NCBI GenBank assembly: GCA_002835675.1
Contig: PIZR01000001.1
Location: 424,303 to 488,302 of the forward strand
Reading direction: 5' to 3'
Source of the DNA: Bacillus sp. BA3
GTDB taxonomy: Bacteria; Bacillota; Bacilli; Bacillales; DSM-1321
DNA length: 64,000 nucleotides
Position numbers and translations under genes: made by a program. The notes beneath the pieces were generated by a model. That model did not search any database. It had not been told where the DNA came from and saw only the letters and a list, made by a program, of their open reading frames with translations. Position 1 is the first letter of the stretch; every line of letters begins with the position of its first letter. Positions 43,998 to 53,844 of this stretch are shown here, piece by piece.

Positions 43998-45725
43998 ATG
44001 GACTTGAATAAACATTTGGAAATGGAAAAAGGGGTTACGCCTGGATCTAGCGATGCGACAATCCTTGTCAATGAATCTGGAGTCATCTCTTTTGCGAATC
44101 AACAGGTATATGAAAACTTTGGTTATGATCATCATGAATTGAACGGGGAAAAGCTTCTGAATCTTATACCAGGGGCAAACCTGCAGCACAGCGGGGAAGG
44201 GGAGATTATCCACCAGTTGGGGATCCACCGGGATGGTCATGCTTTTTCGCTTTTTTTCAGGGTGAACTCCTTTCAGCTTGCGAAAGAGCTTTATTACTTA
44301 ATTGTAGTCCATAAAGTGAAAGACCAATCACGGATTAACCAGCAACAATCCTATCCGATAAATGAACTGGTTGATTTAATTTACGCACTTGATGAATCAA
44401 CGATTGTTGCATTTACGGATGAAAAGGGCAAGATAATAAACTTTAATAAGAAATTTTGTGAGGTATCCAAATATTCAGCAACTGAGCTTATCGGGAAGGA
44501 CCACCGAATTATCAATTCAGGTTATCATTCAAAGGAATTTATGCAAGAGCTTTGGAGAACAATTTCATCAGGAAGTGTTTGGCGGGGTGAAATCAAGAAC
44601 AAAGCGAAGTATGGAACTTATTATTGGGTCGATACCACAATTGTCCCTTTCTTAAATGAAAAAGGGAACCCTTATAAATACCTGGCAATTCGGAAGGAAA
44701 TTACCGAATATAAACGAGTTTTAGAGGAATTGGGGAAATTCGTAAATAAAATGGCCGATTTCCAATTTGCTTTGGATGCTTCCTCGATTGTAGCAATAAC
44801 AGATCAAAGCGGGACGATCAAATATGTCAATGATCAATTTTGCAGGATTTCAAAGTTTTCAAAAGAAGAGCTGATCGGACAGGATCATCGAATTATTAAC
44901 TCGGGATTTCATTCGAAAGAGTTTTTCAACAATCTTTGGAAAACAATATCATCAGGGGAAGTATGGAAAGGCGAGATTAAAAATAAGGCCAAGGATAATA
45001 CTTATTATTGGGTGGATACGACAATCGTTCCATTTCTTGATGAGTTCCAGAAAACTTACCAATATTTAGCGATTCGTTATGAAGTGACCCAGCGTAAGCT
45101 TGCGGAAGAAGAGATTCAGAAAATGACCGGGAAAATCATTGATGTGCAGGAAGAAGAAAGAAAACGCATTTCCCGAGAGCTTCATGATGATATCGGACAA
45201 AACTTATACAGCCACCTCATAACGATTAACAGACTGCAGACAGAAATGGATCATCCCTTGTTAGATCAGATGCAAGATGAAGCGACCGAAATTATTGAAT
45301 CACTCCGGCATCTATCCTGGGAATTAAGGCCATCAGTACTTGATGATCTTGGACTGTTCCCTGCCATACGCTCTTTAGTGGCGCAATTTTTAGAGCATCA
45401 TCATATCAAGGTCCATTTTGAATGCTATTTGAATTGCCGTTTGAATGCAAACAAAGAAATTACCATTTACCGTATTATTCAAGAGGCATTAACAAATATT
45501 AGGAAGTATGCTGAAACCGAAGAAGCTACAGTGATGATCCAGGAAATAGAGGAAGAAGTTCGTGTAGAAATAGAAGATAAAGGAAAGGGCTTTGATATAG
45601 AAAAAGTTACCCGTGGAGTAGGCTTATTCAGTATGGAGGAGAGAGCCAGAGTTTGCGGCGGAAACCTCATCCTTCTTTCTCGTGAAGGGAAAGGGACAAA
45701 AGTAATTTTGAGTATGCCTTTGTAG
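43998..45725 (+). CDS. multi-PAS sensor histidine kinase (NreB-like)
   Basis: This 575-residue soluble kinase has three PAS domains (about 15-110, 130-240, 255-370) followed by a HisKA_3 domain (ELHDDIGQ, His396) and an HATPase domain with IEDKGKGFD. The second and third PAS are near-copies: both contain KDHRIINSG/QDHRIINSG, then TYYWVDTTIVPFL. NreB of staphylococci holds an oxygen-sensitive [4Fe-4S] cluster through four Cys in its PAS. I see no such Cys spacing here, only single Cys in PAS 2 and 3, so the sensing chemistry may differ. AAGGAGGATT precedes ATG. Confidence 0.85.
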   Translation: MDLNKHLEMEKGVTPGSSDATILVNESGVISFANQQVYENFGYDHHELNGEKLLNLIPGANLQHSGEGEIIHQLGIHRDGHAFSLFFRVNSFQLAKELYYLIVVHKVKDQSRINQQQSYPINELVDLIYALDESTIVAFTDEKGKIINFNKKFCEVSKYSATELIGKDHRIINSGYHSKEFMQELWRTISSGSVWRGEIKNKAKYGTYYWVDTTIVPFLNEKGNPYKYLAIRKEITEYKRVLEELGKFVNKMADFQFALDASSIVAITDQSGTIKYVNDQFCRISKFSKEELIGQDHRIINSGFHSKEFFNNLWKTISSGEVWKGEIKNKAKDNTYYWVDTTIVPFLDEFQKTYQYLAIRYEVTQRKLAEEEIQKMTGKIIDVQEEERKRISRELHDDIGQNLYSHLITINRLQTEMDHPLLDQMQDEATEIIESLRHLSWELRPSVLDDLGLFPAIRSLVAQFLEHHHIKVHFECYLNCRLNANKEITIYRIIQEALTNIRKYAETEEATVMIQEIEEEVRVEIEDKGKGFDIEKVTRGVGLFSMEERARVCGGNLILLSREGKGTKVILSMPL

Positions 45726-45983
45726 TGAATGGGTTTTAGTAATGATCAAGTAACTTAATCCGCTAAACGCTTCAGCATTTCCCATTATTACTCGTTCCAT
45801 GGGCTTGCGTGATGATAAAATGATTCGATCAAATTGTAAATAATGCCGGAAAATCAAATGAGAATAAACTCAGAGCATTCACGGAAAAACAATGAATACG
45901 GTTATTTTCATTACATCCTTTCTTCCATGTTTTATAATAGAATGATAGTTAAGGAAAACATGTATCATGAAAGGAGACAATGT

Positions 45984-46742
45984 ATGCAGGCACATAACAA
46001 AACGGTCGTGAAATCCATGCAAATCCTGACCCTTTTCATAAATCATCCAAAACTGACCTTTAATGAAATGATGGAACTTTCCAATTTGCCGAAAACGTCG
46101 TTACACCGTATGGTGGGATCATTGGAAGAAATGGGGTTTTTAACAAAGGACGAAGATGGCCACTATTCACTTGGACTGATATTCCTGCAGTTTGGTCAAC
46201 TGGTAGGGGAGCGTTTGGATATCAGGTCAATCGCCTATCCGATCATGAAAGACCTTCGGGATGATGTTGAAGAAGCAGTGAATTTAATTGTGAGGGATAA
46301 GGATGAAGCGATGTATATTGAAAAGGTGGACACCCTGCATCCTGTTCGACTTTATACATCCATTGGAAGGCGTTCGCCATTGTATGCTGGAGATTCTCGT
46401 ATCATCTTAGCGTATTTGCCAGAAAAAGAGCGTGAAAATTATTTGGGAAGCATTCAATTAAAACCAATCGCCATTGGAACGATAACGGATAAAACTGAAC
46501 TCCGTCACGCTTTGGATGAAGCGAGAATGAATGGTTACACGATAACTTCATCAGAACTTGAGGATTATACAAAAGCAGTGAGTGCACCGATACTCAATGG
46601 TAAAGGTGAAATAGTAGCTGGTATTAGTGTCGCTGGGATTGAAGCAAGATTTCAGGAAGATCGCTTGGCTGAATTGATTGACAAGGTAACGAAAGCTGCC
46701 AAAGCCATTTCCGTGAAGCTTGGTTCTCAAACATATAAATGA
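45984..46742 (+). CDS. IclR family transcriptional regulator
   Basis: This 252-residue protein has an N-terminal winged helix (TVVKSMQILTLFINHP, then NLPKTSLHRMVGSLEEMGFL) and the IclR effector domain (YIEKVDTLHPVRLYTSIGRR, then GEIVAGISVAGIEARF). IclR proteins often control catabolic genes for aromatic or organic acids. ATG 45984 is set by GAAAGGAGAC; a longer frame upstream is not supported. The genes at 48651 and 50261 share a 20-bp operator that it could bind. Confidence 0.9.
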   Translation: MQAHNKTVVKSMQILTLFINHPKLTFNEMMELSNLPKTSLHRMVGSLEEMGFLTKDEDGHYSLGLIFLQFGQLVGERLDIRSIAYPIMKDLRDDVEEAVNLIVRDKDEAMYIEKVDTLHPVRLYTSIGRRSPLYAGDSRIILAYLPEKERENYLGSIQLKPIAIGTITDKTELRHALDEARMNGYTITSSELEDYTKAVSAPILNGKGEIVAGISVAGIEARFQEDRLAELIDKVTKAAKAISVKLGSQTYK

Positions 46743-46837
46743 AAATAGAAAAATCATGTCATTTTCGGAATATATTTTTCTGAAATAAGATAACTTACAT
46801 AAGATAGTCGATTCCTACATACTAACATATAGGAAGT

Positions 46838-46862
46838 AAAGCCACCGCTTATGGTGGTTTTT
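46838..46862 (+). terminator. terminator after the IclR gene
   Basis: AAAGCCACC pairs with GGTGGTTTT around CGCTTAT-like loop bases and ends in six T. Confidence 0.65.
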
Positions 46863-46895
46863 TGTCATGCTGGCATGCTCAGCTGAACCAAAACG

Positions 46896-46925
46896 AAAAG
46901 GTGAACCATTCGGGGTTCACCTTTT
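46896..46925 (-). terminator. terminator of the minus-strand dehydrogenase gene
   Basis: AAAAGGTGAACC and GGTTCACCTTTT form a perfect 12-bp stem with a 6-nt loop, 40 bp after the stop codon of the minus-strand gene. Confidence 0.65.
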
Positions 46926-46966
46926 CCAATATCGTAAGACTATATCGCAAGATTGTTGGTTAGCCG

Positions 46967-47989
46967 TTACATACGCACAAAGTGTGATTGATTTATATTT
47001 CTCGGCACCCCGATGTCAGCCATTGTAAGTAAACCTGGTTTACGGAGCGCATCAATTTGCTTAGCGGTATTGATAATCATTGCAGCAGTTGCGGTATCTC
47101 CAAAGATGCCGTTTGGAACAATCAACCTTTGGGTTTCGTTCCCCTCAATAACGATTTCATCTTCCTGTTTAATACCTGCAGTCATCGTTAAATCCAAGGA
47201 AATTTCCTTTCCGTCCACTGTCTTGCCAGTGGAAATTTGATGAAGCCCATTAACATCCCCTGGTTTTAAGGCAGTTAGCGGAACGGTCATATTTTCGCTC
47301 GCAATCGTTGGTTCAATTGTATTGGTTACACTTGAAAGTTTCCAATTCAGCCCATAGGCGATCAACCTGACAGACTCCTCAAGACCTACATGCCCAATTT
47401 TATTCCGTTCAGCTAAAAATTCAAACTCTTCTCTGGTCATCCCGATTCCGACCTTTTTTTGCAAGGGGAGGCGCCTTTTCGAAACATCTACTTTACGATT
47501 GACCTTAATTTGGTTAACCGTGGTCAATACTGTTGTAAATGAAATGGCCATAGTATCCATGATGAAACCTGGATTGATTCCGGTCCCAATGACACTAAGC
47601 CCTTTAGCTTTAGCATAATCATCTATTTCCTTTGCAAGTATGGGGTAGCGATGCCATGGGAAGGAAAGTTGTTCACAGGTGGAAACCACAGAAAAGCCGT
47701 GATCTAGCAGCTCTTTGATTTGAGGCCATACTTGTTGTGCGTCGGAACCGGTTGCGTGTAGGGCGATAGGGTGGTCAGCTTTTGGATTTACATCCCGTAT
47801 ATGAGAGACTACACACTTGTTCGTTTCCTTTTCATGGATAAGTAATCCAATATCCTTTCCTACCTTATCGGGAGCAATATCGACAACCCCGATAATCGAT
47901 TGCGGATTCGTTTGATAAGCACTGCGTAGAATTTCAATTCCGATGGGGCCCAGCCCGAATACTGCGAATTCAGAATAGTACATATCCAT
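46967..47989 (-). CDS. NAD(P)-dependent dehydrogenase, diaminopentanoate-dehydrogenase-like
   Basis: This 340-residue protein starts with a Rossmann motif, FAVFGLGPIGIEILRSAY, followed by VVDIAPDKVGKDIG, which resembles dihydrodipicolinate reductase and 2,4-diaminopentanoate dehydrogenase. VIGTGINPGFIMDTMAIS near residue 137 is also typical of that group. The reaction could be an amine or imine reduction/oxidation, but the substrate is unknown. It is encoded divergently from the MFS gene at 48651, so a shared pathway is plausible. Confidence 0.7.
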   Translation of the reverse strand: MDMYYSEFAVFGLGPIGIEILRSAYQTNPQSIIGVVDIAPDKVGKDIGLLIHEKETNKCVVSHIRDVNPKADHPIALHATGSDAQQVWPQIKELLDHGFSVVSTCEQLSFPWHRYPILAKEIDDYAKAKGLSVIGTGINPGFIMDTMAISFTTVLTTVNQIKVNRKVDVSKRRLPLQKKVGIGMTREEFEFLAERNKIGHVGLEESVRLIAYGLNWKLSSVTNTIEPTIASENMTVPLTALKPGDVNGLHQISTGKTVDGKEISLDLTMTAGIKQEDEIVIEGNETQRLIVPNGIFGDTATAAMIINTAKQIDALRKPGLLTMADIGVPRNINQSHFVRM

Positions 47990-48122
47990 TCATCTCTCAT
48001 CCTTTCAAATAACTTATAACAAAATGCTAACATTGTGTGATAAATAATAAAAATAGTTAATTTTTATAAATTTATAATGAATCGTTATAAAAGGAAAAAC
48101 GATAATGAATGAGGTGAATTAG

Positions 48123-48411
48123 TGAATCATACTTCAATTTTGGGGTTACATATCGCGGAAATTGTGAAATGGCGGACTAAAGCGGCAGCATAAGTTGGGA
48201 TGTTGGACAGGTATGTAGAAACCGCCATACTGTTCCCGGTTAAAACATTTTATTTGAACGGACACGAGACTTTAGCAGACTTTTAGTTCGCAGCATCTTT
48301 TGGACATTATTTAACTAAGGCTCGAGAACTAGCAGAAACGTAATCCGGTTTTAGATATAAGGTTAAGGTATTGTTTCTGATTGTTTTAATCGAAGAAACA
48401 CCTTAATGAGT
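48123..48411 (+). pseudogene. possible decayed reading frame
   Basis: From GTG 48123, behind GAGGTGAATTA, one frame reads MNHTSILGLHIAEIVKW and continues as protein-like sequence (LDRYVETAILFPVKTFYLNG, later FGHYLTKARELAET). It has three internal stops in about 95 codons. It may be the relic of a gene once placed between the dehydrogenase and the MFS genes. I do not recognise the family, and chance is possible. The rest of 47990-48650 holds the MFS promoter and operator. Confidence 0.3.
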
Positions 48412-48462
48412 TTTGAATATAAAACTACTTTTTCTGTTGAAAAAATATTAATCTGAATATTA

Positions 48463-48491
48463 TTGACTATTGCGAAAATTAAATATAACAT
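48463..48491 (+). promoter_or_regulatory. sigma-A promoter of the MFS gene
   Basis: TTGACT and TAACAT are separated by 17 bp, and the 20-bp palindrome begins 24 bp further on. Confidence 0.55.
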
Positions 48492-48514
48492 TATGACATT
48501 AAATATCGGTAACG

Positions 48515-48534
48515 TTGTTTTATGTATAAAACAA
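48515..48534. promoter_or_regulatory. 20-bp operator upstream of the MFS gene
   Basis: TTGTTTTATGTATAAAACAA has perfect 8-bp arms around TGTA. A copy matching 17 of 20 bases lies upstream of the SDR gene at 50137. The neighbouring IclR protein is the obvious candidate to bind both. Confidence 0.65.
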
Positions 48535-48650
48535 TTGTTGCTGCTATCTTTTGAAAGGGGGAATTGGTGAAGTTGATTGTTTGAAAGACATTTTCTTTAT
48601 CGAAATCATGAAAGCGCATTCAAAAGATCCTACTAAAAGGGGGAAATAAC

Positions 48651-49931
48651 ATGTTACAAGGTCAAAAAAGATGGTTGTACATTGCGATTCCTATTTTTTT
48701 CTTCTGGTTTTTCGGACAGATTGATAAAGTAGGTATCTCTGTTATCCAAACCGATCCGGGATTTTTAAGTGATCTTGGTTTAACTGGCCCGGATAAAAAT
48801 GCGAAAATTGGCTTGATCTCCTTTATATTCATGATTTCATACTCCTGTTCCAATATTTTTTGGGGAGTTATCATCGACAAGTTAGGGGCACGGAAAACAG
48901 CAGTTTTAGGTTTACTGGTATGGACAGCGACAATGGTAATGGGCGGGCTGTCCACTTCATACGAAATGTTTTTAATCAGTAGGGTAATCCTCGGAATTGG
49001 GGAGGGGATGATGATCCCGATATCGGGAAAATTCATTTCGAATTGGTTTAATAAACGAGAGCTTGGCAGGGCACAGTCATTCTGGATCACTGGAAACTAC
49101 CTTGGCCCGGCGGTGGGTACCGTTATGCTCATACTAATTATTTCAACGTTTCATTGGCAGGCAGCGTTCTTTGCTCTCGCCGCATTTAACTTGTTTATAA
49201 ATATTCCAATGTTCCTGTTTTTGGCACGTAATACGCCAGAAGAGCATCCGCGCATGAGTAAAGAAGAAGTCTCCTATATTCGCCAAAAAGACGAAGCGGA
49301 TGATGTGCAGTCGAAGCAATTCTTTGCAAAGGATTATCGTTATTGGATTGTCTGGTTTGGCAATTTGATGTCGTCCTTTCTTTTCTTTGGCATCAGTATT
49401 TGGCTGCCTACATATCTCGTTGAGGCCAAAGGGTTTGAAAGGGAAGCGATGACTGGGATTACTTCATTATCGTGGCTATTCGCGCTTGGATTTGTCCTGG
49501 CTGGCGGATTTCTGGCGGACAAAACGAAGCGTCCGAGTTTGCTTGCGACGATTCTTTTCATACTAACGGCTGTATTTTTGACAATCGCCGTCATTGCACC
49601 AAATCCTATTTTCGCTGGCGTTTCCATGGGGCTCGCAATGGGAACTCAAGGAGGAATGTTTCACCTGACCAATTTCTTCATCATCAAATTTTCAACACCT
49701 GAAACAGCTGGCCGCGCAGCCGGTTTAATGGGATTCACGAATATTATGGGTGGGTTTTCAAGCTACATTATGGGGTGGAGCCGCGATTTGTCCGGCGGTG
49801 ATTTTGGTCCCTCCATTGCCATGCTGATTGTAGCAGCCATTCTTGGGTTTGTGGCGTACTTACTTATGATTAAACCAGAAGTTGCCGAATATCACCTAAG
49901 TAATGCGACAGGAAACAAAGTAACACTATAA
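48651..49931 (+). CDS. MFS transporter, anion:cation symporter type
   Basis: This 426-residue protein has twelve membrane helices. It opens PIFFFWFFGQIDKVGISVI, close to the anion:cation symporter signature, and has GARKTAVLGLLVW near residue 80 and GIGEGMMIPISGKFISNWF near 118. Such carriers bring in aromatic or sugar acids. The operator upstream is shared with the SDR gene, so it probably supplies that pathway. A strong AAAGGGGGAAA site precedes ATG. Confidence 0.87.
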   Translation: MLQGQKRWLYIAIPIFFFWFFGQIDKVGISVIQTDPGFLSDLGLTGPDKNAKIGLISFIFMISYSCSNIFWGVIIDKLGARKTAVLGLLVWTATMVMGGLSTSYEMFLISRVILGIGEGMMIPISGKFISNWFNKRELGRAQSFWITGNYLGPAVGTVMLILIISTFHWQAAFFALAAFNLFINIPMFLFLARNTPEEHPRMSKEEVSYIRQKDEADDVQSKQFFAKDYRYWIVWFGNLMSSFLFFGISIWLPTYLVEAKGFEREAMTGITSLSWLFALGFVLAGGFLADKTKRPSLLATILFILTAVFLTIAVIAPNPIFAGVSMGLAMGTQGGMFHLTNFFIIKFSTPETAGRAAGLMGFTNIMGGFSSYIMGWSRDLSGGDFGPSIAMLIVAAILGFVAYLLMIKPEVAEYHLSNATGNKVTL

Positions 49932-49961
49932 GCGCTAAAAAGTTAATATGTTTTTTAGTAG

Positions 49962-50003
49962 GGTTTCTCGGTAAGATGGGCGCTAGAATCTTACTGAGAA
50001 ACC
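49962..50003. other. strong hairpin after the MFS gene
   Basis: GGTTTCTCGGTAAGAT pairs with ATCTTACTGAGAAACC (one G-U pair). It is followed by A and not T, so it is not a standard plus-strand terminator. The rest of 49932-50260 holds the SDR promoter and operator. Confidence 0.45.
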
Positions 50004-50090
50004 ACAAAAAAAATCATACTTATTGACGAGTGCCGCAGTAGTAAGGGTAACCGCAGAATGTATTCCCGAAGATAGTTTCATTTTTTTTCA

Positions 50091-50119
50091 TTGACAATAA
50101 AGCGATTACATTTTAGAAT
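50091..50119 (+). promoter_or_regulatory. sigma-A promoter of the SDR gene
   Basis: A perfect TTGACA and TAGAAT are separated by 17 bp; transcription should begin near 50126. Confidence 0.75.
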
Positions 50120-50136
50120 TATTTATATAAAAAACA

Positions 50137-50156
50137 TTGTTTCGTGTATAAAACAT
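50137..50156. promoter_or_regulatory. operator shared with the MFS gene
   Basis: TTGTTTCGTGTATAAAACAT matches the 48515 palindrome at 17 of 20 positions and lies just after the expected transcription start. That fits repression by blocking RNA polymerase. Confidence 0.6.
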
Positions 50157-50260
50157 AAAATTATGAAAAAATGTGCTAGCTTGCAAGACGTAAACTTGAA
50201 GGAACCGATCTTTGTATAACCGTTCATCACGTTTGAAAGATAATAGAAGGGGTTGAGACA

Positions 50261-51049
50261 ATGGGAATGGCCTTAAAAGATAAAGTCGTATGGATTACAG
50301 GGGGAGCTTCTGGAATTGGAGAGGCTGTCACTCGCCGCTTTATACAAGAAGGAGCAAAAGTGAGCATCATCGGCCGCTCTAAAGACACGTTAGCGAAAAT
50401 GAAGGAAGAATTTGGTGAAAATATCCTTACATATCAGGGAGATATAAGTAAATACGAAGACAATGAGCAAGCGGTCCAAGCTACTGTTGAGCAATTCGGA
50501 AAGTTGGATGTTTTCGTGGCGAATGCCGGCGTGTTCGATGGATTTGCCAAATTTGCCGATGTGACTCCTGAGGCGCTTTCCGAAGCATATGATTACCTTC
50601 TCGATATTAACGTAAAAGGCTCTTTTTTCGGGGCGAAAGCCGCTCTTGAAGAACTGAAAAAAACAAATGGCAATATTATTTTTACCGTGTCCGGTGCAAG
50701 TTTTTATCCAGATGGCGGCGGTGTTTGGTATACAGCGAGCAAACACGCCCAAATTGGATTGATGCGCCAGCTTGCGTTCGAACTATCTCCTTCCATCCGG
50801 GTAAATGCGGTAGCCCCAGGGGGGACATTGACAGCACTTACTGTAATCCCGCCGCTGCGTCCATTTGTGAATATCGTCGATAATGATACGAAAGCAAGCA
50901 GCATAAAAAAACGGAATATCCTTCAACTTGCCCAGATGCCGGAAGATCACGTTGCGGCGTATGTACTGTTAGCTTCCGACGAATCACGCGCAATCACCGG
51001 TGAGGTCATTTCCAGCGATGGCGGATTGTCAGTGCGGGGCCTTGGCTAA
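50261..51049 (+). CDS. short-chain dehydrogenase, cis-dihydrodiol dehydrogenase-like
   Basis: This 262-residue SDR has the NAD site VVWITGGASGIGEAVTRRF, NAG at FVANAGVFDG near residue 88, and the catalytic Ser-Tyr-Lys set in FTVSGASFYPDGGGVWYTAS followed by KHA (near 138-161). The FYP-GGG-YTASKHA wording and VNAVAPGGT match BphB/HcaB-type cis-2,3-dihydrodiol dehydrogenases, which rearomatise dihydrodiols to catechols. No ring-hydroxylating dioxygenase is in the window. AAGGGGTTGAGACA precedes ATG. Confidence 0.85.
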   Translation: MGMALKDKVVWITGGASGIGEAVTRRFIQEGAKVSIIGRSKDTLAKMKEEFGENILTYQGDISKYEDNEQAVQATVEQFGKLDVFVANAGVFDGFAKFADVTPEALSEAYDYLLDINVKGSFFGAKAALEELKKTNGNIIFTVSGASFYPDGGGVWYTASKHAQIGLMRQLAFELSPSIRVNAVAPGGTLTALTVIPPLRPFVNIVDNDTKASSIKKRNILQLAQMPEDHVAAYVLLASDESRAITGEVISSDGGLSVRGLG

Positions 51050-51265
51050 GCTGGCACAGTTTTTTAATACTGTTTTAGCTAAATTAGGGAACGGAAGTGG
51101 AATTTCCTGCTGAACTTCAGGATAGGAAGCACTTTCATAATTGGAACTGAAAGCTAGTTCCATGCGAAATATGAATATAGTAAATCATTCGCTTTTTTTT
51201 AGAAAGATATTTAAAGTACAGGTGTTTTAAGAATCAGAGATTCACCTTAAAAGGGGATTGATATT

Positions 51266-52060
51266 ATGCCATACGTAAAAGTAGAAGATTTAAGCATTCA
51301 TTATGAAAAAGAAGGTCATGGAGAACCTTTAGTATTATTACACGGCATGAGTAATAATTCACAGTCATGGAAGGAGCAAATCCAGGAATTAAAGGAGCAT
51401 TATACAGTAATTGCATGGGATGCACCGGGTTATGGGAAAAGTTCAGATCCAGCAAAAGAATTTAAGTATTTTAAAGAGTTTGCACGTATTCTGAACGGCA
51501 TGCTAGATCAGCTAAAGCTGGAAAAAATCAATCTGCTTGGCCATTCAATGGGAGCGGCAATCGCGATAGAGTTCTGTAGCCTGTACCCTAATAAGGTTAA
51601 TAAACTTATATTGGCCGATTCGACAAGAGGGGCAGCTGCTCTAACCCCAGAGGAGAACGAGACGAAATTGAAAAATAGATTATTTTCAATTGAAAACCTT
51701 TCTACTGAGGAGATCGCGGAAAAGAGGATACAAGCATTGCTATCTCCCCATGCTTCAGAAAAAGTCTATAAGCGAGTAAAAGAGATTATGACACAGATAA
51801 GACCGGCAGGATATCGTTCGGTGGCAAATTCACTTTATCATCTAAATCAAATGAGTTTGTTATCTCATATAAATGTCCCTGTTCTTGTAATTTGTGGTGA
51901 GTTGGATACTGTAACTCCTATAAAGGAGTCGGAAGCAATTCATGAAGAGTTAATGAACTCCCGGCTCGTGATAATTCCAGAAGGCGGGCATTTGTGTTAT
52001 AAGGAAAATCCTGAAAAGTTTAATTCGAGCATTTTGGCATTTTTGAACGATATTGAGTAG
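51266..52060 (+). CDS. alpha/beta hydrolase
   Basis: This 264-residue alpha/beta hydrolase has VLLHGMSNNSQSW (oxyanion loop), the nucleophile elbow LLGHSMGAA near residue 95, the acid in VICGELDTVTP near 213 and the His in PEGGHLCYKENPE near 240. The shape is that of meta-cleavage-product hydrolases and enol-lactonases. After a dihydrodiol dehydrogenase, a hydrolase of ring-fission products makes sense, but esterase activity is also possible. AAAAGGGGATTGAT precedes ATG. Confidence 0.85.
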   Translation: MPYVKVEDLSIHYEKEGHGEPLVLLHGMSNNSQSWKEQIQELKEHYTVIAWDAPGYGKSSDPAKEFKYFKEFARILNGMLDQLKLEKINLLGHSMGAAIAIEFCSLYPNKVNKLILADSTRGAAALTPEENETKLKNRLFSIENLSTEEIAEKRIQALLSPHASEKVYKRVKEIMTQIRPAGYRSVANSLYHLNQMSLLSHINVPVLVICGELDTVTPIKESEAIHEELMNSRLVIIPEGGHLCYKENPEKFNSSILAFLNDIE

Positions 52061-52108
52061 GAAAAGGCTTCTACAAATACCATAGTAAAAAACCAGGGCT
52101 TAGATTAG

Positions 52109-52378
<270 letters not shown>

Positions 52379-52594
52379 TAATTTTAGATGCGATTGTGAC
52401 AGATAACAGAATTATAGATTTTTAAACTGTGACATATCCAGATTGTCTTTTAAAGGGTGGATATTCAACAAATTTTATCCATCATTTTTGGAACAAAGAA
52501 TTAAGTAAGAATTACTTTAGTCAGTACATGCCTTACTACCAATAAATCATATTCAGTATGAGCAACCATCCTGGAAGCATAAGGAGTGATTACA

Positions 52595-53587
52595 TTGACA
52601 GAAGAAAAAACGGTCTATGACATAACAATTATTGGCGGCGGCCCAGTTGGTTTGTTTACGGCGTTTTATGGAGGAATGAGGCAAGCAAAGGTGAAAATCC
52701 TTGAAAGCCTTCCTCAATTGGGAGGACAGCTATCAGCTCTTTATCCCGAAAAATTCATTTATGATATAGCTGGATTTCTAAAAGTAAGGGCCCAGGAATT
52801 GATAGAGAATTTAAAAGAACAAATGAAAGTATTCGAACCAACAATTTGTCTTGAAGAAGCAGTTGAACAGGTGGAAAAGCTAGCAGACGGAACATTTAAA
52901 ATCACTACAAACCTCGATACTCATTTCTCCAAATCAGTGATCATTACTGCTGGAAATGGAGCTTTTCAGCCTCGTAAACTGGAATTGGAAGATTCAACAC
53001 AGTTCGAAAATAAGAATTTGCATTATTTCGTGAATGATATGAACCGCTTTAAAGGTAGAAAAGTGGCGATACTTGGCGGCGGAGATTCTGCTGTTGATTG
53101 GGCCCTTATGTTAGAGCCGATTGCTGAAAAGGTAACATTGATACACAGAAGAGATAAATTCCGTGCCCATGAACATAGTGTGGAAAAATTAGTGAATTCC
53201 TCTGTTGAGGTCAAAACACCTTATATTCCCTCCGAATTGGTAGGAGCAGAAAGAATTACGCAAATTGTTTTAGAACAAACTAAGACGCAACAAAAAGAAG
53301 TTATTGATATAGATGATTTAATTATTAATTACGGATTTGTCTCTTCCCTTGGTGCGATTAAAGAATGGGGACTAAACATCAGCAAAAATGCAATTGTCGT
53401 TAATTCCAAACAAGAAACGAATATTCCAGGCATTTATGCAGCAGGGGATATTTGTACGTATGATGGAAAGGTTAAATTAATTGCATCCGGGTTTGGTGAA
53501 GGTCCTACGGCAGTCAATAATGCCAAAGCCTATATTGATCCGAAGGCGAAAGTTCAGCCGTTGCATAGTACTTCCTTATTTGGCTGA
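52595..53587 (+). CDS. ferredoxin-NADP+ reductase (YumC-like)
   Basis: This 330-residue flavoprotein follows B. subtilis Yum[21 protein letters not shown] (FAD), [34 protein letters not shown] (NADP near residue 150), [15 protein letters not shown] and the C-terminal [18 protein letters not shown]. It passes electrons between NADPH and ferredoxin. The TTG start at 52595 is set by AAGGAGTGAT; a GTG at 52586 lies inside that site. The preceding gene encodes its likely ferredoxin partner. Confidence 0.92.
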   Translation: MTEEKTVYDITIIGGGPVGLFTAFYGGMRQAKVKILESLPQLGGQLSALYPEKFIYDIAGFLKVRAQELIENLKEQMKVFEPTICLEEAVEQVEKLADGTFKITTNLDTHFSKSVIITAGNGAFQPRKLELEDSTQFENKNLHYFVNDMNRFKGRKVAILGGGDSAVDWALMLEPIAEKVTLIHRRDKFRAHEHSVEKLVNSSVEVKTPYIPSELVGAERITQIVLEQTKTQQKEVIDIDDLIINYGFVSSLGAIKEWGLNISKNAIVVNSKQETNIPGIYAAGDICTYDGKVKLIASGFGEGPTAVNNAKAYIDPKAKVQPLHSTSLFG

Positions 53588-53804
53588 CCTCTATCTAGCT
53601 TCAAGGCTCTCTGAAGAAATGAATTAGTATGTACATAGGCGAGGCTCAAAAATAAAAAGTGATTGATAGGTTTCTCGATTGTCTTGATAAATGGAGATGA
53701 TACTTAAAGTAGATATATATCGAGGATTTACAGGTTTTGTTGCCTAATGAACTAACAGGTTGATAGTTCAAAAAAGGAGACAGGCTATGCTGACTGTAAA
53801 AAAT

Positions 53805-53844
53805 AAAAGTCGAATTCCTTCAAAATTAGGAATTCGACTTTTTT
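53805..53844. terminator. bidirectional terminator
   Basis: AAAAGTCGAATTCCT pairs with AGGAATTCGACTTTT around 8 nt, with T on both strands. It can end the minus-strand iadA unit and rightward transcripts. The rest of 53588-53924 has no supported gene. Confidence 0.75.

Noticed and set aside
45925..45965. IclR self-operator (CATGTTTTATAATAGAATG)
   Set aside because: It matches the proposed operator at only about 9 of 16 bases, so it is not convincing.
47990..48110. Third copy of the 20-bp operator ahead of the minus-strand dehydrogenase gene
   Set aside because: Only TTGTTATAAGTTATTTGA resembles it, with too few matches in AT-rich DNA.
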